A stretch of 64,000 nucleotides of DNA from Lentisphaerae bacterium GWF2_57_35 (GTDB lineage Bacteria; Verrucomicrobiota; Kiritimatiellia; CAIQIC01; GWF2-57-35), in assembly GCA_001804865.1 (NCBI GenBank), contig MHBK01000055.1, forward strand, positions 1 through 64,000, given 5' to 3'. This document shows, piece after piece, positions 32,582 through 43,600 of the stretch. Made by a program: the position numbers and the translations under genes. The notes beneath the pieces were generated by a model. That model searched no databases. It was not told where the DNA came from and worked only from the letters and a program-made list of their open reading frames with translations. Position 1 is the first letter of the stretch. Each line of letters starts with the position of its first letter.

Positions 32582-34033
32582 ATGACAAAGCGCATCATTT
32601 TTTACTGTTTTTCCTGTGGCCAGAAGATTTCTATGACCAAGGCGGCTGAAGGACGCAGCTTTAAGTGTCCTCAATGCTCCCGAGTGATTACGGTTCCGGC
32701 TGCCGATGGCATTATAGAGTCGGCGAGCCCAGAGCAGGATTCCACTTCCCACGCCGAAGAGAACTCAACTCCAATCCCCCCAACGGAAGCAACTCCGCCC
32801 TCCAATGCGAATTCCAACAGGCGGAAGATCTATGTTCGCGCCGATGCCTCGCAGACCAAAAAAGAAGAACAACCGGCAGTTGAGAAAAATACTCAAGCAA
32901 AAGAACACCTGTTCGTAATGATGAACATAGGGGTGATCAGCCTTCTTATAGGCGCCGTTGCCGCCGGTTTTTTTCCTAAAGTGGCGGTTACGTTTTCCGC
33001 CTTCATAGCGGCATCCTTTATTCTGGGGCTTTTCCTCATTGGGAATCGAAGCATTGTCAACGGCTCGGTATTGTTGATCGGATCGATCGTTGCCCTGCAG
33101 TTGTTTGTGACGCCTGCTTTTCTCCCTTCTCGCGACAAGAAGGAGGAGGGCTCTACCGATAAGGTTGAACGCGTGCGCATCATTCGGAATTCCGATTTTA
33201 GAGTCGATTCGCAGCCTGCGGACAGGAGTGAGCAAAGGCCATCGCGGCCAGTTATCGCTAAAGCAGCTTCCGAATGGGAGGATGAATCCCCAGCGGCAAG
33301 TCAGAAACCTCTGAAAGACAAGGCAAGCCCTCCGATTGCAGCGCCCGTCGAAACAGAGTCAACCGTCGTGGTGGATGCAAAGCCCTGGTCGGAATCGGAC
33401 GAAGGCGTGAAGACAAAGCAGGTGGACTTGCCGGCGCCGCCTTCCCTGATTCCTTCCTCCCCTGAAGTCGTAGCGGTTCATGTCGTCACACAGAGTGTGG
33501 CCGCGCCGATATTTGCCGGGCCTCCAACCATCAAGCTGCCCTTTAAAATATACGACGAGTGCTCTGAAGAACTTCCGTACCAGCCCTCCGGCTGGATGGG
33601 ATATATTGATGGGATTGCTATAGACGATTGTTGCAGTGACAATCCGCATAATGGAAAAACGTGCATCAAGATCGACTACAATGTGCCGCATTCGTGGGGT
33701 GGGATCGCATGGCAGACTCCCGCTAACAATTGGGGGGCCGAACCTGAAGGGGGATACAATCTAACGGGCGCCAAGAAATTGACGGTGTGGGCTCGGGCCG
33801 CCGATAGCGGTACAATAGCGGTATTCAAAATTGGCGTGCAAAGCACTCAACGTTATAAAGATACATCGTATATCTCGAGTGGCAAGGTTATCCTTACGCA
33901 CTTGTGGCAGAAGTACACCATTTCAATTAAGCGCGGACAGAACATGTCGCGGATAATCAATGGATTTGTGTGCGTGGTGGAGGGGGTCGGATACCCTTCA
34001 ACGGTTTACCTGGATGACATTCAATACGAGTAG
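32582..34033 (+). CDS. Zinc-ribbon membrane protein with C-terminal jelly-roll-like domain
   Basis: Of 483 residues, about 5-40 form a zinc ribbon (FYCFSCGQKI, FKCPQCSRVITVP) closely like that at 27005. After a polar linker come three membrane segments (about 110-180: NIGVISLLIGAVAAGF, FSAFIAASFILGLFLI, VLLIGSIVALQLFV). A long Pro/Ser/Glu-rich spacer leads to a C-terminal beta domain (about 320-483: WGGIAWQTPANNWG, AKKLTVWARAAD, YPSTVYLDDIQYE), the pattern of carbohydrate-binding jelly rolls such as CBM11/CIA30. A membrane-anchored sugar-binding role outside the cell is possible. AGGAGG precedes the ATG. Confidence 0.75.
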   Translation: MTKRIIFYCFSCGQKISMTKAAEGRSFKCPQCSRVITVPAADGIIESASPEQDSTSHAEENSTPIPPTEATPPSNANSNRRKIYVRADASQTKKEEQPAVEKNTQAKEHLFVMMNIGVISLLIGAVAAGFFPKVAVTFSAFIAASFILGLFLIGNRSIVNGSVLLIGSIVALQLFVTPAFLPSRDKKEEGSTDKVERVRIIRNSDFRVDSQPADRSEQRPSRPVIAKAASEWEDESPAASQKPLKDKASPPIAAPVETESTVVVDAKPWSESDEGVKTKQVDLPAPPSLIPSSPEVVAVHVVTQSVAAPIFAGPPTIKLPFKIYDECSEELPYQPSGWMGYIDGIAIDDCCSDNPHNGKTCIKIDYNVPHSWGGIAWQTPANNWGAEPEGGYNLTGAKKLTVWARAADSGTIAVFKIGVQSTQRYKDTSYISSGKVILTHLWQKYTISIKRGQNMSRIINGFVCVVEGVGYPSTVYLDDIQYE

Positions 34034-34059
34034 CTTGGGTTCGTGGAATCGATCGTTTG

Positions 34060-35778
34060 CTACAACGTCAAATCCCGTTCGAGGTCTTTGCTCGTTCGCC
34101 ATTTGACTTCTCGAGAGCCCCATCGGATGGCGACTTGGGCGGCATGGCTGGAAATGACCACTTCTTCCTCCGGATGCCGGGCTTTCCATACGTTGGCCAG
34201 GCAAAATGCTTTTTCCAGTCCGTCGCCCCGTCCGTAGTTCCAGACTTCGTCCGGCTGCGCCATGCGCGGGCCGTCGTAAATCGATTCGTTCGGCAGGTTC
34301 TCCAGCCGGGCCGGCAATTCTTCGTCGCGAAGACCTTCCATGCCTTTGATGGAAACGGGATTTCGATTCATCGCGGCCTGCAAAAATGGTTTCCAGTCCG
34401 TCCGGGACAAATCCCTGAATGCATAAAAGGCCAGGTCAGCCACCGGATTTTGGGAGCGAAGGCTTTCCACCTGGCGGATGATTTCATCGCGCGACATCCC
34501 GGTGGATAGATCGATTTCGGGGCCTGGAACGAAAGTCTTTTTTGCTTTTCCATCCGGCCAGCGCGGTTCCAGCCGGGTAAAACGGATGATATCCTGAATG
34601 ATGTCGCAGGCTTTGGCGTTGTAGCAGTTGAATTCTTTTTTCAGTTTTTGAAGGTGCTCATCGTTGGAGAGATCGATCGCATTGCGGTTAAAAAACTCTT
34701 CGAACTTGTTCAAGGGAATGCGTTCGTCGATCGGGTAGGGAAAGTATTCGTCCTCATCGATTTCTTCGAGCAATTTGTCGCGGGTTTTGTCGCTGACCTT
34801 GAAGGAGCTGGAGTGTTCATAGCCATAGACCCGCTCGGCTTTGATGTACCGTGGTTTGCCGCCATATTGGTGCATGATCTGAAAGCAGCTTTGCAGTTTG
34901 GAGTTTTGCCGCAGGTAGTTCGCCAGGATTTCCATGTTGATGTCGGTGCGCAGGAACTGGCGCAATTTGGCCTGGAAGCGGGTGTAATTCGATGCCGGCA
35001 ACGTGGCTTCGGGATATACCACGTGCAGATAGCCGGTGCGATGAGCCACCACGGTAATCTGCTCATGGCGCAAGGCTCGTTGGGCCTTGTCGGTGAGCTC
35101 GGTGCCGTTGAACCACATGTTCTTCGTCACGATCCGCCGGTTGTTGGTCAGGATGCCGTCCTCGACGTCGATAAAGTTCTGCGAATGCAGAGGGGTGGCC
35201 ATCAGGAAAATGTCGTCCAAGGGAATCTTGCAGACGATAAACATCGCCGCTGCATACAGCGTCGAGAGGGAAACGCATTCTCCGGCGCCCGTGCGATAGC
35301 CTTCCCGGAAGCGAAAGGCGTCCATCGCCTCCACGGTTTCCGTTTTCCAGTACGGAATGGTGTCGGAGGTGTATTTATCCAGGCCGAAATGCCGGCGGAT
35401 ATCCAAATCGAAGTAGTACTTGTCGCCTTCATAGCCGAACAAGGCGTTGCTCTCGGAAACGATCGTTTCGTCCATGCTCGGACGGAATCTCGCCAGCTCG
35501 CGGTCTTTCGTGGTCAACCCCCAGGTATCGAGGTCGAGATTGAATTCGTAATGATCGATGATGAACTGTTTTAGCCGCATAACCCGGCGGTAGGGCGTCA
35601 TCTTGTCGATCTTGGCAAACCAGGGATCGTCCCGCCATTGCCAGATCTTGGGCGACATGATGTTGGCCAGGACCAGGCTGTAGAGCAATTCGGGAAAAAT
35701 GAATATCTCCATGTCGGATAACGTGACGGCGGAGGAATATTTCTCCAGATCCTTGTCGGCGATGGCTGGTTGTATCAC
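34060..35778 (-). CDS. Transglutaminase-like domain protein
   Basis: GTG at 35778 with AAGGAAC seven bases upstream is preferred to the TTG at 35829; the product is then 572 residues. A transglutaminase-like core is suggested by GECVSLSTLYAAAM (candidate Cys) at about 182, MATPLHSQNFIDVEDG (candidate His and Asp) near 212-225. No signal peptide or membrane segment is seen, so it is probably cytoplasmic. The long C-terminal part is helical without known domains. It is divergent from the 36069 gene, with an array of four palindromes between them. Confidence 0.65.
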   Translation of the reverse strand: MIQPAIADKDLEKYSSAVTLSDMEIFIFPELLYSLVLANIMSPKIWQWRDDPWFAKIDKMTPYRRVMRLKQFIIDHYEFNLDLDTWGLTTKDRELARFRPSMDETIVSESNALFGYEGDKYYFDLDIRRHFGLDKYTSDTIPYWKTETVEAMDAFRFREGYRTGAGECVSLSTLYAAAMFIVCKIPLDDIFLMATPLHSQNFIDVEDGILTNNRRIVTKNMWFNGTELTDKAQRALRHEQITVVAHRTGYLHVVYPEATLPASNYTRFQAKLRQFLRTDINMEILANYLRQNSKLQSCFQIMHQYGGKPRYIKAERVYGYEHSSSFKVSDKTRDKLLEEIDEDEYFPYPIDERIPLNKFEEFFNRNAIDLSNDEHLQKLKKEFNCYNAKACDIIQDIIRFTRLEPRWPDGKAKKTFVPGPEIDLSTGMSRDEIIRQVESLRSQNPVADLAFYAFRDLSRTDWKPFLQAAMNRNPVSIKGMEGLRDEELPARLENLPNESIYDGPRMAQPDEVWNYGRGDGLEKAFCLANVWKARHPEEEVVISSHAAQVAIRWGSREVKWRTSKDLERDLTL

Positions 35779-35875
35779 TGGACGTTCCTTTCTTTCTACT
35801 AGTCTAGGCCGCGATTCCAAGACTGCCAAGTTTCAAGCGCTTTCTTTTTACGCGAGAAGTTTTTTGCGCAAGTTC

Positions 35876-35983
35876 TTCCAATCATTGGAAAAAAGTGGTA
35901 AAACTTTTCCAATGGTTGGAAAAAGTCGGCCATAATTTTCCAATGTTTGGAAAAACCGGCGTATTTTTATCCAATGCTTGGAC
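35876..35983. promoter_or_regulatory. Four palindromes at exact 31-bp period
   Basis: The 11-bp cores CCAATNNTTGG-type start at 35878, 35909, 35940 and 35971, an exact 31-bp spacing (about three helical turns). The middle copies extend to TTTTCCAATGNTTGGAAAA. The array sits between two divergent genes, about 100 bp from the 35778 start and 86 bp from the 36069 start. It looks like operator or iteron sites for a dimeric DNA-binding protein lying on one DNA face. Confidence 0.8.
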
Positions 35984-36068
35984 GTGAGTCCAGCCGGCGG
36001 GACCACGTTCCTATTGGGAAAATTGGCCGAGGGTTCCCGGCGCGGGGCGTCGGGAGAAATGGGTTTAC

Positions 36069-37481
36069 ATGGAAAATAGCGATCAACAGCCGAAACAGGA
36101 TTTGGTGCTCGAATTGAATTTCGTTCCCACGTGGGCGCGTCAGCCTCCGGGGAGCAATCCGTATGCGCATTTTGAGAGGGGGGAGCATCGCGAAGAATCG
36201 CGAGACTACCGCCCGAGGGGTGCGTCAGAACGTCGACCTGGGGGTGGGGCAGGACGTCGGGACCGCCCGCGCTCCGACAAGCCTCGTTCGGATCGTCCGG
36301 GTGAACAGCGTCGCCCGGAACCGGCAGGCGAAGCCCGCTTTTCAAGACCGCCGCAACGGGATTCGATGCCCAGCCGTTATCCGCCCAGACCCGAGCCTTT
36401 GCCCATCGATGTATCTTTTATTCCTGAACGCGATCGCCTGGCCTTGCTGGTCCGCGATCTTCAAGTGTCGGGCCATGCATATCCTTTGATGGACTTGGCG
36501 GGACGATTCCTGTCGCATCCGGATTCCTGCTTGGTGAAGTTGGAAGTCCGACATGGCGCCGGGCAGCAGGCGCCGGTGAAGCTGTACCAATGCCGCGAAT
36601 GCAAGCTGGTCTATCGTGAGAAGGACGCCCTGCTCAGCCATGCGCAAGCCGCCCACATGGATAAGTTTTTCACGGTCGAGGAAACCAAGACCGAGCCGCC
36701 GGCGGGCAATTTTGTCTGCGTGGCGAGATGCCGGCGCACCGGCCTTTTACTGGGGCCGCCGAATTATCATGGATATACCGAGAAGGTCCTGCAAATCCAT
36801 CGCGAACGCTTTTCGCATCTCTCGCTGGACGAATATCGCGCCAGCATCGAAACCCTGCGCGATCCCGAGCTGATCGAGAAGTGGAAGCAGGAGCAGACCA
36901 CGCAAACGGTTTACAAACTCCGCGATCAGGAAGCGGCCGAGCCGATGAAAAAGGCCGATGCCGAGAAATATTTCCTGGAGCATTTTGCCGGCGCGTTGGT
37001 GGGGGAAGCCCAACGTGTGATTCTGCCGGCGACCATTGCGCAGAAAATGGACGATCTGCGTCTGAAGGATATTATCCGCGATGCGTGGAATCGGGAGAGT
37101 CGTCATCCGTTTACGCTGAGCCTGGCTTTGCGTCCGGCATTTCGTCATATGCATTTGCACCTGTTCAAGGTGAAAAATGGACAGACGTTCGTGTCGCGAA
37201 TCCGCCCGCATCCGGTCGATCCGCAACAGACGGTGGAGTCGATTCGCGAAGTGTTGCAGTATATGTGCGAGCATCCCGGCTGCACCCGCCAGAGCATTTT
37301 GGAAGGGTTGCGGCCCGGCTTGGCGCCGGAAGCGCCCGAAGCGGCCAGCCTCTTGAACCCCCTGCGCTGGCTCGTCGAACGCGGGCATGTGATCGAATTT
37401 TTCAATGGAACGCTCTCGGTTCCTGCGTCACCCGGTAACATGCGACGCGAAAATATTCCTGCCGAAAATCCTACCGCCTGA
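36069..37481 (+). CDS. Protein with C2H2-like zinc finger, function unknown
   Basis: The 470-residue product has a disordered Arg/Pro/Glu/Ser-rich region at about residues 20-115. A single C2H2-like finger follows at about 172-195: YQCRECKLVYREKDALLSHA...H, with the CxxC-x12-HxxxxH pattern of eukaryotic-type fingers. The rest is mostly helical (LKDIIRDAWNRESRHPF, HMHLHLFKV) and ends in a possible winged-helix (TRQSILEGL, LNPLRWLVERGHVIEFFNG). This suggests nucleic-acid binding, perhaps to the palindromes upstream of it, but that is conjecture. Start at 36069 follows GGGAGAAATGGG. Confidence 0.7.
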   Translation: MENSDQQPKQDLVLELNFVPTWARQPPGSNPYAHFERGEHREESRDYRPRGASERRPGGGAGRRDRPRSDKPRSDRPGEQRRPEPAGEARFSRPPQRDSMPSRYPPRPEPLPIDVSFIPERDRLALLVRDLQVSGHAYPLMDLAGRFLSHPDSCLVKLEVRHGAGQQAPVKLYQCRECKLVYREKDALLSHAQAAHMDKFFTVEETKTEPPAGNFVCVARCRRTGLLLGPPNYHGYTEKVLQIHRERFSHLSLDEYRASIETLRDPELIEKWKQEQTTQTVYKLRDQEAAEPMKKADAEKYFLEHFAGALVGEAQRVILPATIAQKMDDLRLKDIIRDAWNRESRHPFTLSLALRPAFRHMHLHLFKVKNGQTFVSRIRPHPVDPQQTVESIREVLQYMCEHPGCTRQSILEGLRPGLAPEAPEAASLLNPLRWLVERGHVIEFFNGTLSVPASPGNMRRENIPAENPTA

Positions 37482-37607
37482 TTTTCAAGCGTATACAGCC
37501 GGACAAACCGCCGTGTACTTTGGATTTATTGGGACCGTTCTCGCCATTCCTTCGCGTTTGACGGCCAGCCCGATTTATTTCGTTTCTTTTGAGAGTTTAG
37601 GAGGCTC

Positions 37608-40600
37608 ATGAGGGCGTTATGTTTTGCTGTGGGGATTTCTTTTTTTGTGTCAGCCTGTTCGCTTCAAGCCTCGACAAACATGTTGAGGAATCCCAGCTTT
37701 GAGACGCAAGGCAGTTGGGAAGAACAGGCGTATGAGTGGGAGTGGAATTGGCCCTATCAACAGGGTGGAACCTGGGGGACCGCCAGCCGTCGAAATTGGC
37801 GGGCGGTAAGCGGCTCCTGGGAGGGCTCGATTTGCGGGACCTGGGCGGGCTCGGACAACGGCGGCTGGTGGCAGGAGTTGGCCTGCGTTCCAGCGCAGCG
37901 TTATCGTTTATCCGGTTTTTTTCATGCCGACGGGAGTGGAAATAAATGGACGGCCGGCGAACAGGCGATGAAGATCGAGTTCTACACTGCGGAGACCAAT
38001 TACATCAGTCAGGTTGACTGTCATTTGCAGCACATCGGTCCCAACTGGGTACGCAAGGAAATAGAGGCCGCGGCGCCTGCCAATGCCTATCTGATGCAAG
38101 CGATCGTTTATGCCAACAGCGTTGGGAGCTATGGGGCTCTGCAGTTCGACGATTTGTCCTTGGCGTCCGTTGACGAAGCTTCTCCCGAGATTTTTCCAGG
38201 CCCCAGTTCCCGCCGCACCGGCTTGGCGATTTCAGAGATCATGTATCATCCGTCGGATCGGGCGGATGCAAAAAATCTGGAATACGTGGAAGTATTCAAC
38301 AGCACCCCTTTCACCAATCAGTTGACGGGTTGGCAATTGGCGGGTTCCGTGGACTATGCTTTTCCCACGGGCGCGGTCCTGGCGCCGTTCAGCTTTCTGG
38401 TCGTGGCGAAAGAACCGGCGTCGGTCGAATCCGTTTATGGGATTACCCAAGTATATGGCCCCTTTACGGGAAGCCTGCCCAACAGTTCCGGACGGGTGCG
38501 TTTGCGCAATGCGCAGGACGCGATCCTTTTGGAGGTCAATTACAGCGACCAGCCGGCGTGGCCTGTGGCCGCCGACGGCGCCGGCCATTCGCTGACGCTC
38601 TCGCAGGCGTCGTATGGAGAGGACAATCCCCTGGCCTGGAGTCCAAGTATCCGCCCGGGCGGTTCGCCGGGCGGGCCGGAAATGCCTTCGGGAAGCCTGT
38701 ATCCCCATGTGATCGTCAATGAAATCCTGGCTCACACCGATCCGCCGCAGTGGGATTTTGTCGAGCTGTTCAACACGTCCACCCAGGCCATCAATCTGTC
38801 CGGATGCATGTTGAGCGATCAGGCCGACACGAACTTGTTTTTCATTCCTGCCGGGACGACGATTCCCGCGCGCGGATATCAGGTGTATTACGCCAACACG
38901 AATGTTTCGAATCCGACCAATCTGCCTTTCAATCTCAGCTCCAAGGGGGAGGACCTGTTTTTCCGCGCGCCGGACACCACCGTGGTGGATTGCATTCGCT
39001 TCGGAGCGCAGCAAAACGGGATGGCTCTGGGGCGCTTTCCCGATGGAGCGAGTTCGTTTCACGAACTGCAAACTCCAAGTCCGGCGGCTTCCAACAAGGC
39101 TCTTAACATTCGGTCCGTCGTGATCAACGAGCTCATGTACAATCCCCTTTCCGGCGAGGACGATGACGAGTACGTGGAATTACACAATACCAGCGGCGTC
39201 TCTGTGGACATCAGCCGCTGGCGGTTCACGGAAGGCATCACGTTCGATTTTCCCAACGGCACGACTCTGCCTGCCGGCGGATATCTCGTGGTGGCGAAGA
39301 ATGCCGTGCGGCTGCTGTCGAATTATCCTGCGTTGAGCTGCGCCAATACATTGGGCGGTTTCGGAGGCGGTCTGGCCAACGGCGGCGAACGCATCGTCCT
39401 GGCCAAACCGGACGATCCGCTTTTGCCGGAGCAGGATTTTGTGATCGTGGATGAAGTGACCTACCAGGACGGCGGGCGTTGGGGGGCGTGGTCGGACGGC
39501 GGCGGCAGCAGTCTGGAGCTGACCGATCCGTTAAGCGACAACCGTCAGGCGGCCAACTGGGCGGACAGCGACGAGACCGCCAAGAGTTCATGGACCTGGG
39601 TTCAATACACCAACACCCTGGACCACGGGATGACCAAAGACGGCGCGCCGATCGACGAATTGCATCTTTTGATGCTGGGGGCGGGCGAATGTCTCGTGGA
39701 TAACGTGGAAGCCGTCCGGTACGGGGTGAACTACGTGGTCAACGGAACCTTCGAGTCCGGTTTGAGCGGCTGGACGATCCAAGGCAATCACGTGCGGTCC
39801 GGCCTGACCAATTCCGGCTATGCCGGCAGCTACAGCCTGCGGGTGCGCGCCAGCGGCGGCGGCGACACGGGCGCCAACCGGATCAAAACCGTGCTTTCCT
39901 CCTATTTCTACCCTGGCAATACCGGTATTCTGCGCGCCCGCGCGCGTTGGTTGCGGGGTAGTCCGCTCTTGCTCTTGCGACTCAAGGGCAATTATCTCGA
40001 AGCCGAGGGCTCCCTGCCCGTGCCCAAGAACCTGGGCACGCCGGGCCAGGCGAACAGCCGGCGCGTGACGAATGCCGGTCCCGCAATTTGGGATGTGGCT
40101 CATTCGCCAATCCTCCCCGCCGTAGGCCAGCCGGTGACCGTGACCGCGCGGGTGCACGATCCCAACGGCATCAACTACGTGCGGGTGAAGTTTCGGCTCG
40201 ATCCCTTCACCAGCACCAGTACGGTGGCGATGGCGCACATCGGAGGCGGCGTTTATCGCGGCGTGATTCCAGGACAGGCGGAAGGCCAGTTGGCCGCTTT
40301 TCACATCGAGGCGCGCGATGCGCATGCCTCGCTGGTCATCGCACGATTTCCCGCCGATGCCTCCGCCCGCGAGTGCCTCGTGCGTTGGGGCGATAGTGCC
40401 GTCACCAGCGAATTGGGAACTTATCGCTTTTGGCTGACGCAAGCCAACGTGGACGAATGGACCAACCGGGAACGGCATAGCGATCAATATCTGGATGCGA
40501 CCTTTGTGTATGGCAACGAACGCGTCATCTACAATGCCGCCATCCGCTGGCGCGGCAGCCCCTTTGTTCGTCCGAGCTTATTGGACCCCATGGATTACGA

Positions 40601-43600
40601 GAGCCGCGGCGCCTACCGGGTGCAATTCCCGGACGACGACCGGTTGCTGGGGGTGGACGAGTTGAATCTGGATACCCTCGAACAGTACAAGGACGCAACC
40701 CTGCAACGCGAGCGCACCTGTTTTATGATGGCCGAGCAATTGGGCCTGCCCTTCAGTTATCAGCGATATGTGTTCGTGTATCTCAACGGCATTCAACATC
40801 CCTTTGCTTATGCGGATACCCACCATGTCGAAAGCGATTACCTTTCCACCTGGTATCCCGATCGCGACGGCGGCGAACTGTTCAAGGTTGACGATTGGTT
40901 CGAATTCAACAGTTTCAATGCCAACGACTTTGCCTCCGAAAATGCGGACTTGGGGGTTTATGCCACGACGGGAGGCCTGAAGAAAAAGGCCCGCTATCGC
41001 TGGTGCTGGGAGAACAAGTCCAACCAGGACTATACCCATCTTTTCGAGCTGGTGGATGCCGCCCATCTCCCCGATGCGGCGTATGCCGGTACGCTGAGCG
41101 CCCTGGCGGATATGGAGCAATGGATGAAGGTCTTTGCCTTCCGCCATGTCCTGGGCGATTGGGATGGGTACGGCTATAATCGCGGCAAAAACATGCTCAT
41201 GTACCAGCCCCCGGCGGCGAAGTGGCAAATGCTGTTGTGGGATCTGGATTTTGCCATCGGTTCCGATACCGGCACCTATCCGGACGCCGATTTGTTCCAG
41301 GTGGCGGATTACACCCCCGTGGTCAAGCGCATGATCGAATACCCGCCCTTTCGGCGAATGTATTGGCAGACCTTGCTGGCCGCCGTCCAAGGACCGTTGC
41401 TGAGCGCCCGCGTTCAGCCCATGATGAACGAGGTGCATCGCGCTCTGTTGGCCAACGGCGTGGCCGCCTGGAGCCCGTCCATCAGCCGGGACGGCTTTAC
41501 CAATCCGCAGAGTTGGATTAGCCAACGGCGCAATTATATGGTCGGCCAGTTATCCTCGATGACGAATTTCAACCTGGCTATCACGAGCAACGGGGGAGGC
41601 AATTTCTCCACCAACCGGAATGCCATCACGCTTTCCGGCCTGGCGCCCATTCAGGCGCACTCGCTGGCGATCAACGGAGTCGTGTATGAACTGCAATGGA
41701 CCAGCGTAACCGCTTGGAGCGTGCAACTGGCGCTCACCTCGGGCGTGAATCCTATCGTGGTGGCTGGCTACGACGCGAACGGACAGGCCATCCCCGGCAT
41801 GAGCGACAGTATGGCCATTACCTACACCGGCGCCGACCAGGCGCCGGAAGGCCAGGTGGTGTTCAGCGAAATCATGTATCAGCCCGTTCCGGAGTTGGCC
41901 GAGTTCCTGGAATTGTACAACCGCTCGACCAATTATGCGTTCAACCTGATGGGGTATCGGCTGGCGGGGGTGGATTATATTTTTGAGGAAGGCGCCGTAT
42001 TGGGGCCCACGCAGTTTATGGTGCTGGTCGAAAACCGCGCCGGATTTGCCGCCGCCTACAGCAATGCCGCGGCCGTGGCCGGCGAATACAGCGGCAAGCT
42101 CGACAACGGCGGCGAACGCTTGCGGCTTATGCGCACGGTGTCCAGCAATGAAACGATCGTGGATGAGGTCATCTTCTCGCCGCAACCGCCCTGGCCGTCC
42201 GCCGCCGCGGGCAGCGGCGCTTCGCTTCAACTGATCGATGCGCGCCGCGACCGCAATCGCGTGGGCAATTGGGCCGCGGATACCAACCGCCTTTTCACTC
42301 CCGGCGCAGCCAATTCGACGACCTCCTCGCTCCCGGAGTTCCCCTTGCTGTGGCTGAACGAAATTCAACCCAACAACCTCAGCGGGCGCCAGGATCGAAT
42401 GGGCGAGCGCGAGCCTTGGATCGAGTTGTATAACGGCGCCGGAACGGTTCAAGCCCTGACCAATTATTACCTGACGGATAACTATGCCAACCTGACCCGC
42501 TGGGCTTTTACCAACGGCGCGGTGTGCTCCAACGGTTTTCTGGTAGTCATCGCCGACGGCGAGCCGGGCGAGTCGTCCACGAACGAACCTCATGCCAGCT
42601 TTCGCTTAAGCTTAACCAACGGCTCTTTGGCGCTCGTGCACTCCAATGCCGGACGGCGCATCGTCGTGGACTATATCAACCATCCCCGCGTGGCCGCGGA
42701 CCGGTCGTATGGCTCTTCTCCGGATGGGGTGTGGACCAACCGGGGCATCTTCATGACGCCGTCCCCCGGCGCGACCAACGGTCCTTTGCTGGCCAACCGG
42801 TCGATCGTCATTAACGAGTGGATGGCGGACAATGCCTACACGATCAAGAACGAATACAACGAATGGGCGGATTGGTTCGAGTTGTATAACGCCGGCGATG
42901 AGGCCGTCGACCTCACAGGATATACGCTGACGGACAAATTGAGTCAGCCCGATAAATGGACCATTCCCAGCAACATCGTGATTGGAGCCCAGCAATACCT
43001 GATGGTTTGGGCGGACAGTCGAAACAGCACGTCCAATATGCACACCAGCTTTGCCTTGAGCAAAGGGGGCGAGGCTCTGGGATTTTATACTCCGGACGGC
43101 GTGGCTCTGGATACGATAGTCTTCGGCGCGCAAACCACCGATGTCAGTCAGGGTCGTTGGCCGGACGCTCATGGCGCCCCTTTTTATTACATGAAAAAGC
43201 CCACCCCGGGTTCGGCGAATTTGCTCTCCAGCAATCGGTTTACATTGACCGTTCAAACGCAGCGGGGAACAGCGTCTCCCGCGGCCGGCCAATACACCAA
43301 CTTTCACGGAGCGCTCTTGAATGCGGACATTTCCGATCCGTCCGCGGCCGGCGGGACCCAATACGTATGCCGGGGCTGGTCGATGTTGGGGCAGGAGCCT
43401 CGCAATGGGTCGGGCGCCACCCTGACCATGGCGGTGACCAATCATGCCGCGCTGACCTGGCTGTGGGATACCAACGTTTGGCTGGAAACGGACTGCGAGG
43501 GATCGGGTGCGGTTCAATCCGTGGAAGGCTGGCATCGATTGGGCACGACCGTTGTTGTTACGGCCGAGGCCGATATCTACTACCATTTTACCAATTGGAC

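Noticed and set aside
35876..35983. 31-bp repeats read as a CRISPR array
   Set aside because: The repeats follow each other without spacers, only an 11-bp core is conserved, and no cas genes are near.
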